DNA of 64,000 nt from Scatophagus argus (lineage: Eukaryota; Chordata; Actinopteri; Scatophagidae): the NCBI RefSeq assembly GCF_020382885.2, contig NC_058498.1, positions 18,567,001 to 18,631,000 of the forward strand, written 5' to 3'. Of this stretch, positions 34,801 to 45,058 are shown in pieces; the first letter of the stretch is position 1, and each line of letters begins with the position of its first letter. Below the pieces are notes generated by a model. That model saw nothing but the letters and a program-made list of their open reading frames with translations. It had not been told where the DNA came from and did not search any database. Made by a program: the position numbers and the translations under genes.

Positions 34801-37800
34801 GTTAACAGATAAGAGGCGATCTGCATCATCTCAAAAGTAACAGCTCAAGATAAGTGATAATTACACTGATTGAAACAGCATGTGTCTGAGAAAACATTGT
34901 TTTGCCGGGGACATTTTTTTAGTACTACTTGGGACTGCTTTCCTCTCTTACCACAAGATGTGGAGAAAGACTTGTTTTGTTTCCACTGGAAGTGAACATG
35001 GTAAAAAAGAGGAGACAGCATATAGCTAAAAATGACTGAAAACATTGCTCAGCTGAAATTATCCCACGCATTGGGACTCAAATTCTGGCTACATCACCTA
35101 CACTGAGAAACCAGTAATAACATGTCAGTACTAAAAGGTCAGGGTTCCTATTTTGGATAATACTTTTCACATTTGATCATTCAGCAGAGTGTATGCTAGT
35201 GTTACAACCTGTGGATGATTTTGGTATGTACTCTATTTTCTAATGGCGCAAGTAAGGTAACCTTATGGGTCAGTTCCTCGACAGCTTTATTTAAGGTGTG
35301 TAAGGTTATGAGTTTATTGCTCTGTATGGTGGAAAGAGTGTTGTAACCCCCTTAGAAGCATAGTTTTTGGAGATGTCTGACAATATTGCACTGAATTTTT
35401 AGGAACGTGTATAAGGACTACAAATGCCTGGAGTTGGCCTGTAGCTCTCAGGAGGAGTTGGACAGCTGGAAGGCGTCTCTGCTGCAAGCTGGAGTCTACC
35501 CTGAGAAAGTCACCGTTAGTACCCTGCTCCCTGTTTTAACCCTAATTAAGCCAAACTCTGACCACAGTGGCAGTGAGCTGCACCTGCCTGCACGTTACCT
35601 TTATGTTACTTGCACTCATAGCGTTTGCTAACCTCAAACCGTAGCCATAACCTCTCGTCCTTGTCTCCATGTTCCCCCTTCTTCTCCCTTGCCAAAACGA
35701 AAAAGCAAGCCCCCCCCCCATCCCTTCCATCTCGCTCTGTCGTTGGCTCTTCAGCACAGCATTCTTGGCCCATGATGTCACTGCAATATGTGTGTGTGTT
35801 CTAGTCTGTTTCTAATCAGCAGTTCCTTGTCCCTCACCCACTCCCCCTTTTCTTTCTTCTGCCCACTCCCCCTAACCTCCCTCTCTTGTGTTCCCTCTAT
35901 TCTGCTCTCCCTTTTCCTATCGCAGTGACTCTATACTTCCTCATTACAAGCGTAGAATAGATGAAAAGATATGGAAATACACATTGGACCAATCTTAATT
36001 GCTTTGCACATCTGTATTAGCGTTGAATTGCCAGCTGTGTTACATCAGCAGTCACCGTAGTACATTATATCCTTCCCTGAAAACACGGGGACAGTCTGAA
36101 CAGTTACAGTGTCTCCCAACTTGTTTGTCCCAGGTGGATGGGGAGGAAAATGGAAGTCCTGAAAACTTCACAGACCCCCACCTAGAGCGTCAGGTGGAAA
36201 CCATTCGGAACCTGGTTGACTCCTACATGAACATCATCTATAAAACCATCAAGGACTTAATGCCAAAGACTGTTATGCACCTCATGATCAACAGCGTAAG
36301 CTATCAATACCAGACACTTGATTTTTTTAGTAATTTCAATTATCTTGCTTTAGGTTTTCCCAGCCAGTACCTTGCTTACAGTCCAGCACAAGCCATGTTT
36401 CCATTCTCTGCCATACAAACATTCACCACTTGACACTTGAAGATTTTCTCCACACCTATAAGAATTTAGAGTCATAATTCCAAATCAGAATAAAATATCA
36501 CTTTACAAACTGTAGCATTTTAACTTGTCACAGCTGTTTATAATCCCTCTCTGTAGGTGAAGGAGTTCATTAGCTCTGAGCTCCTGGCCCAGCTCTACGC
36601 TCTGGGAGAATGCTCTGCACTGATGGATGAGTCACCAGAGCAGCGGCAGCACCGGGAGGAAGTGCTCCGCAAACACGCTGCTCTGAAGGAGGCCCTTGCT
36701 GTCATTGGAAAGATCTCCACCTCTACTTGCACCACCCCTATGCCTCCACCTGTGGACTCTTCCTGGATACAGCCCTCTAGGTACACACATAAACACAATG
36801 ATGCTTGCATGCAGAAGACAAAAGTTTGGTACCTTAGTCTGTCACTCTTTTCCACTTAGGCTGACACCCCCTACGAAGTCAGTGACCACTGGCAAACCAG
36901 TGGTTCGTGGCCACGCCCCGTCTGTTCCTCGAGTGCCTGCTCACACTGGAACCACTGCTTCCACGAGCACTGACGGCCATCAGCAGCTCGCTGGCCAACC
37001 CAAACGCCCTCCACCTAGTGTGCCAAGGTGACTCTGAAACTACACAATTAGAGCCTGAACCCTGACCTGTTATATTTTGATGACCTCCAGTCTGTCACTC
37101 AAACATGCTCTGGTATATGTGCACACATACACACCTGCATACAAGGAATCAAACCTTGTGCTACAGAGGTAGAGGGGCAGAGGGAGTTGTTATTTGAGCT
37201 GGGTGGGGGTCTGCTGGAAAATGTGTTTCTCATATTCTCTTTCCCATCAGCCTCAGTAGACAGGACTTCTCTCTGTGAAGCTTTCTACTGGAGCCAGAGA
37301 CAACAGGCTGAGCATTCTGTCAAGTTTTTATCCTTCTCTCTGTCCTTCATCCCCCCCCCCCTTTCTACTAGCATGCATTTGTTTTATTGCCTTCCCCAGT
37401 TCCCCTCATGCAATGGCTGTTATTTTTTCTCTTTTCCCCCTACTTCTTTTTCTTCTACATTTCTTCACTTCTCCTCTTTCACTGGTTCCTCCCCTGCTTT
37501 TGGCCTGTCTCTCCTTTTTCTCTCTGCCTCATTTCCTTTGTGCTCTCCAATGGTTCTTTAGGTTCTTTCCCGCATACAGTCTCCCTCTTTACTTTCCTGA
37601 CGCCTTACATCCAACTTTATGCTTCTTTTCCTTACTCAGTCTCTCTCTCTCTCCTCCCCTATAGATATACATGGGGCATATATGGACCCCCCCATATTTA
37701 TTCTCATCATCATACAGTCTGTTGACCCTACAGACAATTAAGTGCGTTAAGATTGTTGAAATATGTGGCACTATGGCAAATTTTAAAAAGAAATCTTTCC

Positions 37801-38318
37801 AAATGAACTGTGTGTGCTTGAACATTTGGATTTGCTCCTCACTAAGTTGAGCAATATTTCTGCTGCTTTACTTGTGCTGTGGTAATCTCTACAAACCATT
37901 GTTTCTCTCTTCTTCTTTCAAACACTTGCAAACCCATATAATTCTCCCTGTAATAATTTTTGGAGGTTTTCACATCTTTCGAGACAAGCCTGTAATCTAG
38001 GGGTGAGCAATCAGGTTATGCAATGGGTCAGTTGCTATCTGTTGTTTGTTTCCCGTTTTCTTTAGTTCTACCTTTAAGAAAGCTACAGTTAAAGACAGCA
38101 GCTTCTGAGCAAAGTTATCTTGTCCTTCTCAAAACCATGCAAATGAGAAGTTGATAATGAAAGCTTAATTTCAGAAAGAAAGATATGATTAGATGGTCAC
38201 TGGCTCAAAGATTTTAATGGGTGTTCTGTCTCTATTGTTATGTTAATATTAACATTGTGGTAATATCTTTAATCTGGTCTCCAGGAGGCATCCTCCAGCC
38301 ATCCCACATGTGAAATAA
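20422..38318 (+). CDS. dnm3: Dynamin-3, GTPase of membrane fission
   Basis: Dynamin assembles around necks of budding vesicles and cuts them by GTP hydrolysis; DNM3 acts largely in neurons and testis. Twenty coding exons were joined: 20422-20582, 22638-22711, 23079-23228, 23325-23528, 23754-23852, 24560-24720, 24808-24950, 25049-25184, 25351-25418, 25552-25690, 25798-25884, 26001-26071, 26156-26216, 27509-27622, 32142-32251, 35403-35514, 36134-36295, 36557-36780, 36860-37027 and 38285-38318. Sum 2478 nt, 825 aa, in frame. Seen: P-loop GGQSAGKSS (38-46), DLPGIT, TKLD, the middle domain, the PH domain from [18 protein letters not shown], the GTPase effector domain ([16 protein letters not shown]), and a proline-rich tail with [22 protein letters not shown] and [10 protein letters not shown] resemble human DNM3 more than DNM1 or DNM2. 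The tail is only about 75 residues and alternative exon 10 is absent. Which teleost paralogue this is could not be decided. Confidence 0.96.
21655..21860 (+). repeat. tRNA-derived SINE, fish type
   Basis: The head carries an A-box-like TGGCAGAATGGTTGGTGCGC at 21668-21687. The 3' half has the recurrent fish SINE sequence TTTGCTGCGTGTCTTCCCCT, a CTATCCAGTAAAGGCATAAA stretch and the tail AATGCCCAAAAC. The expected B-box region appears shortened. An AT-rich simple tail follows. It lies in dnm3 intron 1. Confidence 0.7.
22787..22800 (+). promoter_or_regulatory. Candidate CTCF site in dnm3 intron 2
   Basis: CCACCAGATGGCAG matches the CTCF core consensus at all strongly constrained positions. Occupancy is not shown by sequence. 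Confidence 0.35.
27930..28010 (-). ncRNA. mir214: mir-214 precursor hairpin
   Basis: The reverse strand contains the 5p arm (27999-27978) and, after a short loop, the 3p arm (27960-27940, starting ACAGCAGGCACAGACAGG). Both match conserved vertebrate miR-214 as I recall it and are mutually complementary. The hairpin lies antisense in dnm3 intron 14, the position known in other vertebrates, where it shares the Dnm3os primary transcript with mir-199. miR-214 acts in muscle, skeletal and heart development. Confidence 0.95.
28592..28650. repeat. (CA)n microsatellite
   Basis: About 28 CA units, nearly uninterrupted, in dnm3 intron 14 between the two microRNA hairpins. Confidence 0.95.
30430..30512 (-). 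ncRNA. mir199: mir-199 (199a type) precursor hairpin
   Basis: On the minus strand the 5p arm lies at 30502-30480 (starting CCCAGTGTTCAGACTACC) and the 3p arm at 30463-30442 (starting ACAGTAGTCTGCACATTG). Both agree over their whole length with conserved vertebrate miR-199a as I recall it, and fold back with a loop of about 16 bases. It is antisense to dnm3, like mammalian mir-199a-2. Family copies sit antisense in each dynamin gene in vertebrates. Confidence 0.96.
31791..31820. repeat. (TC)n microsatellite
   Basis: A short CT tract in pyrimidine-rich dnm3 intron 14. Confidence 0.85.
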
Positions 38319-38589
38319 CAGAAGACTTTCTGTTCAGAACTCCATTACCCATCTACCCTGGTGATCCTTCCAGCTGCAGCTGACTGCTACCCTGAGATGC
38401 CCAATAACCTGTGTGATGTGTAATCCAGCTGAAGCACTGTGCTGGACTTCTCTCTGTCTCCTCTGGGAGCTGCTGTCTGCAAAATTCACTGAATCTTCGG
38501 TCTGTTTTGTACATAATATCACTGACTGTAAAGGCTGGAATGTGCTAGACTGTCTTCTGACTTTTTCTCAAGTGCCTGAACTTTGTGTA

Positions 38590-38663
38590 AATAAAAATAC
38601 CAACTTTGAGTTATTCTACTCAAAGAGACTACACATGCACTATTTTTACTCTTTTTAAATAAA
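38590..38663 (+). terminator. dnm3: Poly(A) signals of dnm3
   Basis: Two AATAAA signals on the plus strand, at 38590-38595 and 38658-38663, about 270 and 340 bp after the dnm3 stop. The short 3' untranslated region is inferred from these. Confidence 0.6.
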
Positions 38664-38699
38664 CAGGTATTTTATTTTTGAACATGTAGCCTGAGTTCT

Positions 38700-40190
38700 C
38701 ATTATTTTAAGGTTAGAGATGAAAAAAGAAAAACATTCTTAGCTATGGTGTGTCACGTATTAAATCATGATTTTTCTTTCTCCGTAGCATTTTGAAAAAT
38801 AGAGAAATAGACGTCTTGGGCTCCCTAACCTAAAAATGTTTGAAGCCCCCCTTTGTGTGTCTTATTGGCAGTATTGTGTATAGTATTATGTCCCCATAAA
38901 CAAATGAAACATTATCAGAATGGACGGGGGGAATTATAATTTGCAACCGTCCAGTCTCTGACGTTACTGTTACTACGACGCACTTTCCATGTTTGTGGAA
39001 GTGTGGTTCTCCGACGAGGGAGGCCACGCACTTACACATAGCTCGACTGAACTCTGTAAAAGTCGGGTTTCATCTGCTGCTAAATGGCGCCACCACCGCA
39101 GTCGAAACCAAAGGCAAAGCCCGCCGTCACAGTGCGTGCCAGGCCTCAAAGAAGAGAGCTGAAGGTATGACACCTAGCATCCACTACACACTGCCGTTAG
39201 GTGCAGCTACATTCATACCTTCTGCTAGCGTACATATAATGAAGGGTTTACTAATTTCTCAGAAAGCTGGTCACACAGTCAGTCCCATGACAACAGTAGA
39301 GTTGGGGTGTGTTTTTATTTTGTTCATTAGAGAACCAGAAATTACACAGGAGTGTAGTTTTAGGTTTGTTTTTTTTTTTTACTGTACTGAAACAGAAACA
39401 AAAAAAATGAAACATAAACAAAGGTTACAACAATTCCAGCTCTCCTCTTCAGTGAACACTGAATGTCACAGAGTTTAAACATGGTACTCCCACTGAATTA
39501 ACAATACATCTGACGGGGTGTAAAACTGCTGCTATGGTGCTCTCTGTGGCCGAAAGTTTTAAAGCAGCGCCACAATTACAACAGGTGTTTTTCATCAACT
39601 TACCCGCTAACGTGACGTCACTGATTGGGGTGTGTCCGGCAATGCAACATGGCGGACAGTCCCGAGTGCGCAGCACTGCTAGTTTTACACCAATCTACAG
39701 CTTGTTATACTGGTATTTCTCCTGCATTTACATGCATCTGCAGTTCAGATAAAAATGTATTTAAAAACTATAACTTATGCTGAGAAAACATGTTTATTGC
39801 AAAATAAACTTATACTTAACTTTATTTTTAGCAGTTTGTGAGACAGTGTTGTGCAACAAAACATTTCCCACAGATTATTAAAACATCATTTGAAATTAGT
39901 TCATAGCATGAGAGTGTGTCTAGTAATTGCAGCATTGTACATTAGTTGATATCTCCCAAACAATTTCTGAGGTTAACATTTACAAGACAATAACAGCTTG
40001 TACATTAAACATAACCATAATTCTCTGCAAGGTAATAACAAGTCTTCATGGCTGTCCAAAAAGATGTGGACCAGTGATAAAAAGAATTAATATTAGTCAG
40101 TATACTTGTGTAGCACCAACATAATACTGCAGACTGACAGTAAATGAATTCATCTAAAATTCTCAGTTGACTTCCGCTGTGATTTCAACT
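38700..40190. other. dnm3-pigc interval: orphan promoter-like sequences, no complete gene
   Basis: It contains a candidate first exon at 39084-39164 and a second promoter-like patch with a CRE (TGACGTCA, 39613-39620), an inverted CCAAT box and AACATGGCGGACAG near 39646. No downstream exon joins either. The sequence near pigc probably includes its 3' untranslated region, with AATAAA on the minus strand at 39798-39793. Confidence 0.4.
39084..39164 (+). CDS. Candidate orphan first exon (27 codons)
   Basis: An ATG at 39084 (GCTAAATGG) opens a 27-codon frame, MAPPPQSKPKAKPAVTVRAR followed by PQRRELK, ending exactly at AAG before GTATGA, a good donor. It is basic and proline-rich, as N-termini of nuclear proteins often are. 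The sequence in front looks like a promoter. No second exon was recognised on the plus strand before pigc, so this may be a remnant, the start of a long gene, or chance. Confidence 0.22.
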
Positions 40191-40228
40191 GCGATCAACA
40201 TCACCACACCACCTCTTTGCTCTGTGCT

Positions 40229-41235
40229 TTAGTGAAGGAAGTGGCTCAGGTCCTCATGAATCTCAGCCTCATCCCATGGTCCATGGATATTGTCTTTTTG
40301 TCTCTGCAACCTGACTAGTAGTAGGGGGCACAGCAATGTAACACTTCCTAAGGCCAGGGCTAAGAGCACAGCTCCCCCTAGTGACTGAGATGACAGACCA
40401 CCCACCCCTACAAAACACACTCCCACACACAACCCAGTAAACTGGGTAGGGGCGTTCTCTCTCAACTTCTGCAGCAGGCAGGGCCACAGGGCAAACACCA
40501 GCAGGGCACAGCTGAGCATGGCGAAGGTGTGCAGAGCACCAGGTAACCTTGAGGCTAAACAAACTGAGGCAAACAGGGCTGCATTTAGGGAGAGACTGCC
40601 AGGAGGTGAGGGGTGGGCGTAAGGGAACGACACCAGGTGGGCAAGCAGCATTACAGCTGACATGGCATACACTGTGTCCGTACTCACAGACTCTGTTAGT
40701 GTTTTTAGAACTGGCGAGAAGCCAAAGGTAAAGGAAAGAAAAATAGTCGCACTCTGTAAGTCAGCCAGACGGGTCCGGAGCTCACAGCCTGATTCGACTT
40801 GAGATGCCAAGGCTTCGTGTAGTCCATAACCCAGCAGGCTGCAGACAAGGACAGTCAACAACAGCCTCTCTGGGGACAGAAGACCCTGTGAGAAAAGAGC
40901 AAAGAAGTGGATTAATTACACATTTAAAGTATAATATAGTAGTATACTAACTATAAAGTAAAGGCAAAATGTGCTCTGTGATGACCATACATGTTCTAAA
41001 GCTTTACCTGCTCCATGTAGAGCCAGAGGGTGATAAAAATGGCCACACATGACAGCTGCTGTCCCACAAAGCCTGCTTCTTTTACCACAGCCCAGTAGCG
41101 GTACTGCCGGATGCCCTCATTCCTCCGTAATTCCTCCAGGAATCGTTGGTCCACATAGTTATCAGGGAAAGGCTGGCGCTCCCACAGCACCTTCTGCCAG
41201 GGCACAGCTGGACCCGGAGCACTGTCTGGCCCCAT
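40229..41235 (-). CDS. pigc: Phosphatidylinositol N-acetylglucosaminyltransferase subunit C (PIG-C)
   Basis: PIG-C is a multi-pass ER membrane subunit of the GPI-GlcNAc transferase that makes GlcNAc-phosphatidylinositol, the first step of GPI-anchor synthesis. Two coding exons were joined: 41235-41008 and 40885-40229 (885 nt, 294 aa; human 297). Conserved blocks are [68 protein letters not shown], and the end [19 protein letters not shown]. Several hydrophobic segments follow one another. The human coding region is intronless; here a 122-bp intron with good GT/AG sites interrupts it after WLYMEQ. The ATG chosen is the first in frame, a few bases after an acceptor. A non-coding first exon probably ends near 41990 (AAG before GTAGGT). 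The gene lies between dnm3 and suco as in human. Confidence 0.95.
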
Positions 41236-41471
41236 CACCCTGTACGCACACACAAACATGAGCACATTTGTGAACAAGAATTTTACTCAACCACTGCTCA
41301 ACGTAGCCAGTGGAATTCAAAATCCAATATTTAAAAGAAAAGAGCTGGAAGGGGGTTACTACCGCACTACCTGATACAATGGTCTTACCTGATACCAAGC
41401 TCTTTATTATTGCAATTTTGAACTTATATGTTGAGCATTACAATAATAATTTATCATTTGTCTGAATATTA

Positions 41472-41472
<1 letters not shown>

Positions 41473-41507
<35 letters not shown>
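41473..41507. repeat. (CA)n microsatellite
   Basis: About 17 CA units in the probable 5' intron of pigc. Confidence 0.95.
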
Positions 41508-41509
<2 letters not shown>

Positions 41510-41989
41510 AGGGGAAACAAGGTATTGCAGCACAGAAAAACTGTACAGTGGGAGGAAGGGAAGCCTAATAAGGTTAAAAAAACAAAAGTATATTTAATCA
41601 AAGGATTGCCATTAATTATTGAGACCAGTTAGACATGATTCACATCAATACAGATCGCCTTAATTCGCTTCAAACTTTTAAAAGCTTGAGAGCTAATGAG
41701 CTGTCATGTAGTGGGTTTCTTATATTAATTATTTCATCAAAATTTCTAACCGTGTGGACATCCGGACTTGAATTACACTTTAAGTGCTGCATTTGCTGTC
41801 AAGTAAACTGTCTATGGCTGACAGTTGATCGGTGCTGCTAGCATGAACCTACCAGAACTTCCAGCGTTGACGCGATATAAAACTAGGACAAACCATATGA
41901 TACACATGTCCACGAGAGTTAACATGTTAACGAAGTGTCAAACTATCTCCACAAATATCTGAAAAGGAGTTTCCACCTACCTTGTACGG

Positions 41990-42045
41990 GATTTTGTTCA
42001 GCAGCGATGCTACAAGCTCTTCATGACCTTATCCCGGAAGTACTT
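41990..42045 (-). promoter_or_regulatory. pigc: Probable 5' non-coding exon of pigc
   Basis: On the minus strand a GC-richer stretch ends CCGTACAAG before the donor GTAGGTGG at about 41990. It lies 750 bp upstream of the coding exon. A CTCF-like core (CAGGGGGCGC, minus strand) lies next to it at about 42060-42072. Confidence 0.4.
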
Positions 42046-42079
42046 ATGGGAGCGCACAGCGCCCCCTGTTGTTGGAGTG

Positions 42080-45058
42080 TAAAATAGCACGTTACCGACT
42101 GTTGTCTACCATAACTGTCAAACTAACTTGATCCTTGATTCTTTTTTTCCTCATCAAGATCTCAATGGTGAACATAACTGGCCCCTTTTCTGCTGAAATT
42201 ATAAGACCACACAACGCACAGACCAACATGCCTACAAAAAGGTGACTTAACCTTATCAACATATACTATTCTCATGATGCTGAGGGTTTCTGTCACTTGT
42301 AAAGAGATGCACCAATAACCTCATCTGCATTATGTCAAACTGCAGCATACCAGACCACACACCACAGCACCCTGTCTTCAGTGCGATGACTCAGGCAGTT
42401 GGTAAACCTGTTTGCTCTGGCACACTGTCAAAGAAACCACAAACACCAACCATCAAGGTAAATTTTGCCAACACAAAGAAACCTTGATACGTTAAGCAAT
42501 TATCATGCATGTACACTTTATAAGAGACCATATATTAAGATTTTAACAGTCACAAATTTTAAGACACCTTGCTATCTTTTTGTGAACACATCCTAACTTT
42601 AATACTGGTTACAGATGGGATCATGTCGTCACATTGTTTCCAGAAGTATTGGATCATCCACAGGGCACCTGACAGGCCAGTAAGTGTCATGGATCAAAAT
42701 GTCATACCATTAGGAGGAGTAATGAAGATGACAAATGTCATTTCCTTTCCTTTTAGTTCTCCTGGGCTGTGCCCACAGTGTGTAACAGGTGTCTCAGATT
42801 TTGCACTAAAGGAGTGCTTAGTCATCAAATCTCTTCACCGACATGGTCCAGCAGCTCAGTGATTTAGTCCCTTCTGTTTCATTTGAGCTGCTGCATGCTT
42901 GAAGAGGCCCTGCCTTTCCTACAGGTATCTATCTGCAAAACTTTTACAAAACAGATACAATGGCAATATTTCAGATAAAAAAAACCAAACCATTTTTGTT
43001 CAGTAGGAATACAAAAGAACACACAGGTGAGAAAAAAATTATTATAGTTTAATTTGTAAACATTTACAACTACTGGACATTAGCTGAATAAATAGCTCAT
43101 ATTGTCACCCCCCCCCCCCCCCCCCAGCTCTATCAGGATAGTAGAAATATTCTTTAAAGACAGTCTGGCTGCTGACTTAGCAATAACTTTAGAATTTTTG
43201 TAGTCTTTTTTAATAGAATTCTGAAGCACTTTAAAATAAATCAGAAACTGGTCATAACAGCAACTTCATATTACTAATTCACCACGTATGAGACAGAATC
43301 TCAACATACAGTGTTTTGTATCCAATTAAACAATGGATACAACAGTAACATCAGGTAGGTAGAGGAATAGATGGTAGTAAGAACTTAAACTGAGATGGAG
43401 GGTGAACATGCTTTACAACCACAGAGATCCCGTACATTATTGTAGGGCAAAACTGTATCATTTTATAACAGTCAAAGCTGACTGCTCAAAGTTTGGTGTT
43501 GCAGCACTTCCGATATAACTTGAACTCACTGTATGATCTTTATCTTACAGCAGAGGGCTAATTCCAAAGATGGCAACATGGGGCTTCCAACCATGGTAGT
43601 GAGTAAAGATGTTTCATCTGTGGAGTCATCAGTAATAACAATAAAAAAATTCTCTCAGCAGCAACCATAATCACATGCCACAGTAGTATCTTAAGTCAAA
43701 ATAAGCACAGTGCTCCTTCCCTCACATAGCTATCAGGACAGGTTGGTGGGTTGATGAGTTTCTAATGGCTTAGAATTTTAAATAAGAATATGACTGACAT
43801 CCCCCCCCCCACCCCACAACAAATCAACAAATAAACAAAAACAAATGTTGTTCTGCGGCATCAGAGGCAGTACAATGATCAGATGTTAGTCTGCAATGGT
43901 GGCTAACAAAATATCAGTATCAAACAACGTAAACTGATTCAAGTGTCTGAAAAGACTGCTGTTACAGCCAAGGCAGTGAATGGCTCGTGCATATTAGACT
44001 TAGCAGGGCACTCATGTAGCAGTGGTAATGACCTTCCAGGTGTCCGTAAGATAGAAATAGACTTCTGTCACCAGAAAGGCAGGCAGGCTCAACATCTTCA
44101 CACAGTGGTAGGGTGTAAGTGGACACCCGTCAGTGTGAGCTGTAGTCGGCTGCCATTCAGGCCACAAACCCACAAGTCACGGCAGGGGAGAATAGGGCAG
44201 CAGTCATTAAGAGATTTGGAGGTGGCCTATTTCTTTTTCTCCTACTCCAAGGTCCCTTGGGTGCCAAACAGCAGCATCAGCAGAAAAAAAATGTGACTTT
44301 TCAGTATTGACAAGGGAAAAGTGTGACTAAATTTCTATAGACACAGATGACTGTGGAAAGGGGAGAAAAATTCAAAGGTTTCACAGAAAGGCAAAAGGCT
44401 GACAGCCAAATACAAACCACTGAGGCATCTTAGTAACACACAGTGGGGCAAGCACATGAGGATAACATGCTGACAGACTGACTTCACTTTCCACTCCTGT
44501 TTGGCATAAATAAATGAAATTCTTCAGACACCATATCATTTCTTCATGTAGTTTGGCTAAAATACAAACATGTCCAAACAAAGAAATTTTTTCTCCAATT
44601 GGCAGCGGATATGCAAACTAACAGGCCGTTAGAAAAATAATCACATCATAAATGTATTTGTTAGGTCACTTTCTGTGAAGAATTACAGCAGCCAAGGAGG
44701 ACTAAAAACAATTTACAAGTTTTAAAGAGAGACAAAGACTTTTTCTTTAGCAAAGAAACTGCATTTGTAAAGTAGAGGAGCTGACAGTTATAAATTCTTT
44801 TTCCAAAGCAGGGACTCCTGCTGTCCCTAAACTCCAGTGGACTGAAGACCAGAGGAACACTGGTTACTGTGTTAACACGAATGTCAAAATGTCGGTCTGT
44901 TTGCGTGTGTATGTGTGTGTGTGCATATGCATGTCTCAAGATGACACCTTGTGTTAAAAGTCATAAACCAGGCGATCTGGTGAAAAAAATCCTGAAGGGA
45001 TCTGTGGGCAAGCGTGTTATTTTCTCTCCCCCCCCCCGACCCTTCATTTGAGGTGGGG
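42080..45058. other. pigc-tmed5 interval, perhaps including tmed5 3' untranslated region
   Basis: No coding exon was recognised. It contains an 18-base C run (43108-43125) and several AT-rich tracts. The part next to 45058 is expected to hold the tmed5 3' untranslated region; no poly(A) signal could be chosen with confidence. Confidence 0.5.
43108..43125. repeat. Poly(C) tract, 18 bases
   Basis: A homopolymer run of 18 C. Confidence 0.9.
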
